Shown in pieces: positions 57,692-64,000 of a stretch of 64,000 bases of DNA. Below the pieces are notes generated by a model. The model was not told where the DNA came from, did not search any database, and saw nothing but the letters and a program-made list of their open reading frames with translations. Within the stretch, counting starts at the first letter, position 1; each line of letters opens with the position of its first letter. Position numbers and translations under genes: made by a program. The stretch is from NCBI GenBank assembly GCA_030849465.1, contig JARVLF010000013.1, positions 930,001 through 994,000 of the forward strand. Reading direction: 5' to 3'. Source of the DNA: Moesziomyces globuligerus. Its lineage: Eukaryota > Basidiomycota > Ustilaginomycetes > Ustilaginales > Ustilaginaceae.

Positions 57692-59221
57692 ATGATTTCC
57701 GGTCTGCTCTCGCGATCGTCGGTCGCCCCCGCCGCCCGCGCTTTCCAGCCCTCGACCCTCCCCCGTCTCGTCTCGGCGCTCCCTCGCGTCCAGAGCCGCG
57801 GCCTCGCCACTGGCGCTGACCCATACGATGTCGTCGTCATCGGCGGTGGCCCCGGTGGCTACGTCGCCGCCATCAAGGCTGCCCAGCTCGGTCTCAAGAC
57901 CGCCTGTGTCGAGAAGCGAGGTTCGCTCGGAGGCACCTGCCTCAACGTCGGCTGCATCCCCTCCAAAGCCATGCTGAACAACTCGCACCTCTACCACCAG
58001 GCCCAGCACGACTTCAAGAACCGCGGCATCGACGTCGGCTCCATCTCGCTCAACCTCGACACCATGCTCAAGGCCAAGTCGAGCGCCGTCACCGGCCTCA
58101 CCAAGGGTATCGAGGGTCTCTTCAAGAAGAACAAGGTCGACTACCTCAAGGGCGCAGGCAGCTTCGCCAGCCCCACCACCGTCAAGGTCGCCCTCAACGA
58201 CGGCGGCGAGACCGAGATCGAGGCCAAGAACATCATCATCGCCACCGGCTCCGAGGTCACCCCCTTCCCCGGCATCGAGATCGACGAGAAGCAGATCGTC
58301 AGCTCCACCGGCGCTCTCGAGCTCCAGAAGGTGCCCGAGAAGATGATCGTCATCGGCGCTGGCGTCATCGGGCTCGAGATGGGAAGCGTGTGGAGCCGCC
58401 TCGGCGCCAAGGTCGAGGTCGTCGAGTTCCTCAACAGCGTCGGCGGTGCTGGCATTGACGCCGAGATCGCAAAGAGCTTCAAGAAGACGCTCGAGAAGCA
58501 GGGTCTCAAGTTCCGCATGGGCACCAAGGTCATCGATGCCGAGAAGAAGGACGGCAAGGTCTTGCTCAACGTCGAGGACGCCAAGTCCGGCGACAAGTCG
58601 CAGCTCGACGCCGACGTCGTGCTCGTCGCCATCGGCCGTCGCCCCGTCACCAACGGCCTCAACCTCGAGGCGGTCGGAATCGAGAAGGACGAGCGCGGAC
58701 GCATCGTCGTCGACGACCAGTACAACACCACCTGCAAGGGTGTCAAGTGCATCGGTGACGCTACCTTCGGCCCCATGCTGGCGCACAAGGCCGAGGAGGA
58801 GGGCATCGCTGCCGTCGAGATCATCAAGACCGGCCACGGCCACGTCAACTATGCCGCCATCCCTTCGGTGGTCTACACGCACCCCGAGGTGGCGTGGGTG
58901 GGCAAGACCGAGGAGGACCTGAAGAAGGAGGGCGTCGAGTACAAGACGGGCAAGTTCCCCTTCCTGGCCAACTCGCGTGCCAAGACCAACGCGGACGCCG
59001 AGGGCACCGTCAAGTTCCTCGTCGAGAAGGAGACCGACAAGGTGCTCGGCGTTCACATCATCGGCCCCAACGCCGGTGAGATGATCGCATCGGCAGTGCT
59101 GGCCATCGAGTACCAGGCGTCGGCAGAGGACATTGCACGAACGTGCCACGCGCACCCCACGCTCTCCGAGGCTTTCAAGGAGGCTGCTATGGCCTCCTAC
59201 TCCAAGGCCATCCACTTCTGA
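57692..59221 (+). CDS. LPD1: Mitochondrial dihydrolipoamide dehydrogenase (E3)
   Basis: Single exon, 509 aa. An Arg/Ser/Ala-rich presequence of about 40 residues precedes [20 protein letters not shown], the FAD-binding Rossmann motif. The redox-active disulfide is C83/C88 in [16 protein letters not shown]. The NAD-binding fold follows at [16 protein letters not shown], and the second FAD motif ends [19 protein letters not shown]. The dimerisation domain holds catalytic H488 and E493 in [13 protein letters not shown]. Length and motifs match the shared E3 subunit of pyruvate and 2-oxoglutarate dehydrogenases and the glycine cleavage system in the mitochondrial matrix. It reoxidises dihydrolipoamide with NAD+. 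Confidence 0.97.
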   Translation: MISGLLSRSSVAPAARAFQPSTLPRLVSALPRVQSRGLATGADPYDVVVIGGGPGGYVAAIKAAQLGLKTACVEKRGSLGGTCLNVGCIPSKAMLNNSHLYHQAQHDFKNRGIDVGSISLNLDTMLKAKSSAVTGLTKGIEGLFKKNKVDYLKGAGSFASPTTVKVALNDGGETEIEAKNIIIATGSEVTPFPGIEIDEKQIVSSTGALELQKVPEKMIVIGAGVIGLEMGSVWSRLGAKVEVVEFLNSVGGAGIDAEIAKSFKKTLEKQGLKFRMGTKVIDAEKKDGKVLLNVEDAKSGDKSQLDADVVLVAIGRRPVTNGLNLEAVGIEKDERGRIVVDDQYNTTCKGVKCIGDATFGPMLAHKAEEEGIAAVEIIKTGHGHVNYAAIPSVVYTHPEVAWVGKTEEDLKKEGVEYKTGKFPFLANSRAKTNADAEGTVKFLVEKETDKVLGVHIIGPNAGEMIASAVLAIEYQASAEDIARTCHAHPTLSEAFKEAAMASYSKAIHF

Positions 59222-60368
59222 TTGCCGGGTAAACCGGGAAGCGGCGGAGCCTTTGACCCTGTGCTCCATCCGTGTAATGTATAGATTGACGGTGAGATCC
59301 CGTCGTACACACCAACCTTGTGATGGCGACGGTGTCGAGTCTATCCGCCTCGTTTGGCTGTTTGGTGTTCGCTTGCAAGAAGTGGGAGAGGCCATCGCCG
59401 TATCTGGATCAATCAAGGGTCCATGTTGAGATCGGGTGTAAGATCCCACAGAAGCCCACACGAGTGCGCGAAGAATTTCGGGCTGCAATTCGTGCATGGA
59501 GCGGCTTGGATTCGCGCATGTCCGACGTTGCTGGTGCATGCAGCGTTTCTAAATCGAGAACATGGCAAGCTTGTCAGCCACGGCGGCTGATCGCGCACCG
59601 TCACAACCTTGCGACGTTCGTCGTCAGTGACTGAAGATTGAGGATGGTGACTTGACAAATAGGAAGAGATGCACAGTGGTGGCGAAGCGGTGTCGGGGCG
59701 CCAAAAGGGTGCAGTGGATGTCTCGCAGGCTTTGAGACCGGGAATCCGGATGTGAATGGCAGCCTGGCGGCCTGGCTGGAGATGACGCGAACTCGGTCGG
59801 CGCGCCCGGTCTCGGCTGCAGTGGACTGTGGTAGCCAGCCGCGCGCTGCGCGTAGCCGATCCGACCGCTAAGATCGCCGTGACCTCTCGCATTTGCTTCG
59901 CACCTAAACTTGGCAGGGATTCTTGAGCTTTAGTTTACTAGAATCGATATCGGATGGGCTGGGTTCAGGACACCGTGGCGGAGGACGAGGAGCCGACGAG
60001 ACGCGCTGCGCGGCTGATCCGAAGCAGATCAGGTCAGAAAAGACCCGCCTCCCAGGCCCGCTCGCCCTGGTCGAGGACGAAAGCGTCGAAAAAGCCCGAA
60101 TTTTTCAAGGTCCGGGGCGCCATTCGCGTTCGTCTCGCCTAGACGTCGTTTGACAGATTTGGGCCTGCAGCCGACGACACGCACGTCCAGCCTCGGTGAG
60201 AGCCCGCAGCGCGCCCTCGCGCCGCCTGGCTGCGGATAAAGCTGCTGCCAGAAGCTGGCAATCGCAGCTGGGGAAAAGGCCATTTTTGGATGCATTTTTT
60301 TCGTGGCTCGGTGCAGCAAGCAGTCTCGACTCGCGTTGCTTTGTCCTCCTGCGGCCCGCCGCTCGCCG

Positions 60369-60369
<1 letters not shown>

Positions 60370-60405
<36 letters not shown>
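60370..60405. repeat. (CTG)12 microsatellite
   Basis: Twelve perfect CTG units followed by CTT, about 1.1 kb upstream of the Zn2Cys6 factor ATG, in sequence with no supported gene. Confidence 0.96.
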
Positions 60406-60408
<3 letters not shown>

Positions 60409-60592
60409 CGCTGATTTGTCCAGTGTTCTGTACCCCGGCTTTCCACAGCCCCTCCTCGCTTGAGCGTGCGTGGCCGCTGGGCCCGCGCCTCGGACGCGAT
60501 GAAGTGTGAAATGTGAAATGTGCGAAGCTGGCCGCCCCAGCGCCGCTGCCGCCGACGGATCAGAAGCAGAGGCGGCCCTTGTGCTTTTCGTG

Positions 60593-60612
60593 CTCGCTCG
60601 CTCGCTCGCTCG
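60593..60612. repeat. (CTCG)5 tetranucleotide repeat
   Basis: Five perfect CTCG units followed by a TTCG variant, in the same non-coding leader region. Confidence 0.92.
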
Positions 60613-61508
60613 TTCGTGGCTCCGTCGCTGCAATCTCGGTTCGGTGGTGTTGGCTTGAGCCTGAGCTTATGGCTGGCTGGCTCGCTCGCTCGCCCGGAAT
60701 AAGCCTATTGGCTTCGTTTACCCTCAGCCGCCTTCATTAAGCCATCCTCCCTCGCCCACCATCACCGAGCAACACTTTCCTTCCAGGCACGCTCTCCCTT
60801 TCGGCACGCTCCCTACACTCAACCTCCCCTCCGCGGCGTCTTGACTGCGCTCATCTCGATCCTTTCAAGCCTGGCGACCTTCCAGACCGTCATCGGCCAA
60901 GCCGCCCCCGCGTGCTTTTTTTTCTCAAGCGGCAGGCCATCCCTCTCCCACGCAGCGAACGTGCATCATTACCCGCTGCTCGCTACCTCGCTCATCTCGA
61001 CACACCGATCGACACTCGCCTGCCGTCATCGCACCGTGCTCGCTTGCTTGTCCGAGCTTCCGTTCCCGCCGCCGCCGCCGCCGCCCGCGCCTTCCGCTTG
61101 GTCTTTGTCGGCGCCACGTCCTTCTCACTCCCACGAGCCACCGCCAGCCTGAATCACACCCGCAGATGAAGGCCTCGCTGCGCTGCTGAGATTGTGAAGC
61201 AAACATACACGCACGCCACCGAAACCAGCCTCTGCTCTCGCTCGGCCCGCAAGCTGACTCCAGGAGATGCATCGCAGCTGAGCTGCCTTGCAACACGAGG
61301 ACGACCGCCGCTCACACCGCTGCTACCACACGACGCAGCCTCGCCGTGCATGCGTTCCTAATTATTGTTCCGTCTGAATCGCTCAACGTTTGGTGCCGTA
61401 TATCTGCGCACATACATCCACCATCCGCCGTCGAAGCAACACCCGTCTGTCTCTCTGGATTGCCACAGTCATTCGCATCGCCATCGAGCGCCTTTGCCAA
61501 TCTCCGAA

Positions 61509-64000
61509 ATGACTTCGACCGCTTCGCCCGGCTCACCGGGCGCAGACTTGGATCTGGACGACAAGCCGCGCGTGCTTGTCGATGGACCCGGAGGTGCCGA
61601 CACCAAGCAGGGCGCCAAGATCGCATGTCTCGAGTGCCGCTCGGCCAAGATCAAGTGTTCGGCGCCCACCGATGGCCAGGTGCCGTGCAAGCGCTGCGTC
61701 AAGCACCAACGAGAGTGCCTCTTTGAAAAGCACAAGCGCGGCCGAAAGCCCAACAAACGCTTCTCGGTGCCTTCCGATCTTCGCGCCGCTCGCAACGGCA
61801 ACGACGCCCATTCCTACGAATCGCCAAATCGCCCAACCTCGTCTGGCGGCCGATCCGATACGCACCACTCCCATTCGCTCCACAAGCAACAGCAGCAACA
61901 GCAGCAGCAACCCCGGAACGGTCACACCACTCCCGATCGGACGCACGTCAAACACGAGGCTGGCTATGCCTCCAACGATGGCGCATCCGGCCGACATACG
62001 TTTGGCGATAAGGCGTGGAACTCGGGCGGTGGCGACTTTGGTCAGTCCACGCAGGGACGAGCAGCCATCGCGCCTCACTATGGTGGCGAGCGCTTCCACG
62101 GCATGAACGCAGGATTGTCGTCATCCATGTCGGCGCCGTCTGGCCTCGCCCATGCTGGCATGCCGTACGGATACGTCCAGCAGCCGAGTCTCCACCATCC
62201 ACCATCCGTGCATTCGCAGACCCACCAGCAGTCCCATCAGCAACACCACTTTGCACAGCAGCACACGCACCATCACCAGCAGCAGCAGTCGGCAAACTAC
62301 AATCACAGCCGTCACAACAACGAGCATGCCAGCCCTGGCCGTTGGCGCGAACACGCTGCCCAGCCTGCAGTATCCTCGCCGCATACCTCGCATCCTGCTC
62401 CTGCTGTGGTCAAGCCGCACGACCCCTACATGCACGGGCGCTCTCGACCCTATTCGCACAATGCGCCCGCGCCTAGCCACAGCTATGCGCACTGGGATAG
62501 CCAGCTAGGCTCCGAGCGAAACAACAAGTCGAGGTTGGACTTGTCGCCCTCGAGGCGCGCCGAATCGGCTGCCGCCACCGGCCAGTCGCAGCAAAAGCCA
62601 GGTGCACATTACGCGGCCAACAACGAACGCAGCAATTCGCAGACGCATTCGTCCGGCTCTAAAGGTCGCAGTCAGCGCCGCGACGCCCCGTCCTCGCACC
62701 ACCACCGCTCCTCCAGCCGTAGCGGCCCCTACGATCAGGATGCCGACGAGGAGTTCGAAGATGAGCAGGACGAGCTCGAGGACGATGCGGACGCCACGCG
62801 CGAGGAACACGACTACGTCCTCTCCAACCCGCTCAAGTTGCTGGCGCAGGCATCCGATGCAGCAGCCGCTAGGATCGAAGGCGGGCGCGTCGAGCCGGGC
62901 AGCCGGAGCTCACTGGCAGCAGTCGAGACCATGGGCCTCCTTCAGCCCAATCAGCCGTCCAACCGCATGGCTGTCAGCGCAGCAGTCAATCTCACGGGTC
63001 TCGGCAGGCCCCTGTACGGTCGCAAGGACGACGAATCCTCGCGAAACCGATGGCCTGCGAACCGCGTCCTGCCGCCGCTGCTGCATGCAAGTCGCAGCAG
63101 TCTGGCAACGGAAGAGGCCAAGAGCGATGCCATCCAGCGCGGTCAGCCTCCATTCCTCAAAGAGAGCATGCGCTCCAAGTCCTTCCCCGAAGGCGAGTTG
63201 CCCAGGATCGACGGACCTACGCCCATGGACGAATCCGACCCCGGCGTCGCGGCCACAGGGCCGTCTGCCAACAGCCAGCTCTCGGCGTCCAAGAGCGTCT
63301 CGGCCGCTTCGCTGGGACGCCCCAACGTGCTGACACCCTCGACGCTCGATCACGACGCGTGGGAGTATCGCGAAGGCAAGGCGCAGGCACGTCGCGGTTA
63401 CGGGTCGGGCGCCAGCCCTGGCGGCCTGAGTGCCGATGCGGGCACGACGTCCAGCAGCGTGTCGGGCGCAGCTGCCAACGGCCAAAAGGGAGGCGGCATC
63501 TCGGCGATCAACGGTGCTTCGCCCGGCGAGATCATCGAGTCGCCCGCGGACGAGGTGACCACGGCCATGCTCGGCAAGCGAAAGCGCGGCCGATCGCGTG
63601 CGAATCGTGGAGGTGGCTTGCCCAGCCGCCGCCGCAGGCTAGCCGAGTGGGATACGGACGCCGAGAATGGTGACGGCCCCGACGATGACGCTACGGCGGA
63701 GGCAGCGGCGGTCAAGGGCAAGCAGGTGACCATCGCCGCGGTCTCGAAGCCAAAGGAAAGCGGAGGCACCATCTCGGGCGGCGAGAGCGAAGCGGGCGCC
63801 TCTCGTAAGGGCTACTTCAACCTGAGTCTCTTCCACAGCAAGAACGACGACACCGAGGGCCTGGATCCTGTGGAGCTCGGGCTGGTCGAGCTGCGCGAGC
63901 TGGAGCGGCTGTTCGACATCTTCTTTGCCCGCATCAATCCGGTGCTGGATCTCTTCGATCCGTTCCTCCACAGCGTGGCCTTCGTACGCATGCGTTCGGC
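61509..64000 (+). CDS. Zn(II)2Cys6 transcription factor, N-terminal part (runs off the window)
   Basis: The ATG at 61509 opens a frame with no stop through base 64000 (830 codons plus two bases). The zinc cluster is near residues 40-70: ACLECRSAKIKC then VPCKRC and a final Cys in HQREC. The spacing is C-x2-C-x6-C, nine residues to the next Cys, then C-x2-C-x6-C, followed by a basic KHKRGRKPNKR linker. Residues 100-400 are Gln/His/Ser-rich with polyglutamine runs. An acidic patch follows near 415-440, and a basic KRKRGRSRANRG stretch near 700 may be a nuclear localisation signal. At the right edge, LGLVELRELERLFDIFFARINPVLDLFD begins the fungal-specific factor domain. The target pathway is unknown. 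Later introns cannot be excluded. Confidence 0.88.
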   Translation, partial: MTSTASPGSPGADLDLDDKPRVLVDGPGGADTKQGAKIACLECRSAKIKCSAPTDGQVPCKRCVKHQRECLFEKHKRGRKPNKRFSVPSDLRAARNGNDAHSYESPNRPTSSGGRSDTHHSHSLHKQQQQQQQQPRNGHTTPDRTHVKHEAGYASNDGASGRHTFGDKAWNSGGGDFGQSTQGRAAIAPHYGGERFHGMNAGLSSSMSAPSGLAHAGMPYGYVQQPSLHHPPSVHSQTHQQSHQQHHFAQQHTHHHQQQQSANYNHSRHNNEHASPGRWREHAAQPAVSSPHTSHPAPAVVKPHDPYMHGRSRPYSHNAPAPSHSYAHWDSQLGSERNNKSRLDLSPSRRAESAAATGQSQQKPGAHYAANNERSNSQTHSSGSKGRSQRRDAPSSHHHRSSSRSGPYDQDADEEFEDEQDELEDDADATREEHDYVLSNPLKLLAQASDAAAARIEGGRVEPGSRSSLAAVETMGLLQPNQPSNRMAVSAAVNLTGLGRPLYGRKDDESSRNRWPANRVLPPLLHASRSSLATEEAKSDAIQRGQPPFLKESMRSKSFPEGELPRIDGPTPMDESDPGVAATGPSANSQLSASKSVSAASLGRPNVLTPSTLDHDAWEYREGKAQARRGYGSGASPGGLSADAGTTSSSVSGAAANGQKGGGISAINGASPGEIIESPADEVTTAMLGKRKRGRSRANRGGGLPSRRRRLAEWDTDAENGDGPDDDATAEAAAVKGKQVTIAAVSKPKESGGTISGGESEAGASRKGYFNLSLFHSKNDDTEGLDPVELGLVELRELERLFDIFFARINPVLDLFDPFLHSVAFVRMRS

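Larger units (their letters stand above)
59222..61508. promoter_or_regulatory. Long intergenic region and probable leader of the second Zn2Cys6 factor
   Basis: About 2.3 kb between LPD1 and the next ATG on the same strand. The left part should contain the LPD1 3' UTR. The right part (about 60.3-61.5 kb) is rich in microsatellites and pyrimidines and probably forms a long promoter and 5' UTR. Frames of 60-164 codons on both strands are explained by the repeats and have no domains. Spliced 5'-UTR exons are possible but cannot be decided by eye. Confidence 0.45.

Noticed and set aside
57416..59539. 707-codon minus-strand frame opposite LPD1
   Set aside because: It is a complete antisense shadow of a highly biased gene: Leu/Asp/Gly-rich, no domain, and LPD1 on the other strand is certain.

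Overview
This window looks like nuclear chromosomal DNA of a basidiomycete, most likely a smut fungus (Ustilaginomycetes: Ustilago, Sporisorium and relatives). The evidence is indirect. The sequence is GC-rich with strong third-position C/G bias. Most genes are long single exons, with a few short GT-AG introns. Genes lie densely on both strands, and the proteins are full-length fungal housekeeping types. There are no ribosomal RNAs, recognisable tRNAs, transposons or CRISPR arrays. I cannot assign a species.

Layout. Bases 1-128 hold the 3' end of an unidentified gene. 1.2-12.3 kb: eIF-5A (-), a Cbf1-type bHLH factor (+), ER membrane complex subunit EMC1 (-) and a Zn2Cys6 transcription factor (+). 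13-18.7 kb: the second-largest subunit of RNA polymerase III (RPC2, -), interrupted by a 730-residue intein that still carries LAGLIDADG endonuclease motifs. 19.8-30.1 kb: SIT4/PP6 phosphatase (+), rRNA dimethylase DIM1 (-), AP-1 beta-adaptin (+), adenylosuccinate lyase (-), an AAGAB/Irc6-like adaptor chaperone (+) and Mn superoxide dismutase (-). 30.6-50.8 kb: a 2098-aa Mus7/MMS22-like protein (+), a small NEPRO-like protein (-), a Munc13/Ync13-like C2-MHD protein (-), the Oxa1 insertase (+), a TRF/Taz1-like telobox protein (-) and an MTR-type amino-acid permease (-). 50.8-53.9 kb is gene-poor, with one possible small spliced gene. 53.9-64 kb: an F-box protein (-), dihydrolipoamide dehydrogenase (+), a 2.3-kb repeat-containing leader, and the first 830 codons of a second Zn2Cys6 factor running off the window.

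Functional links. Several products serve RNA and protein synthesis (eIF-5A, DIM1, RPC2). Others serve membrane-protein insertion or vesicle traffic (EMC1, OXA1, AP-1 beta, AAGAB-like, Ync13-like). Others serve mitochondrial metabolism (SOD2, LPD1) and chromosome maintenance (MMS22-like, TRF-like). These are ordinary dispersed core genes, not an operon or biosynthetic cluster. AP-1 beta and its probable assembly chaperone lie about 2 kb apart.

The most notable element is the RPC2 intein: a selfish protein-splicing element at the near-invariant TYQ/CAMGKQ site of the Pol III catalytic subunit. It has both catalytic aspartates of its homing endonuclease, a roughly 250-residue disordered insertion between the two LAGLIDADG motifs, and a 31-bp near-perfect palindrome.
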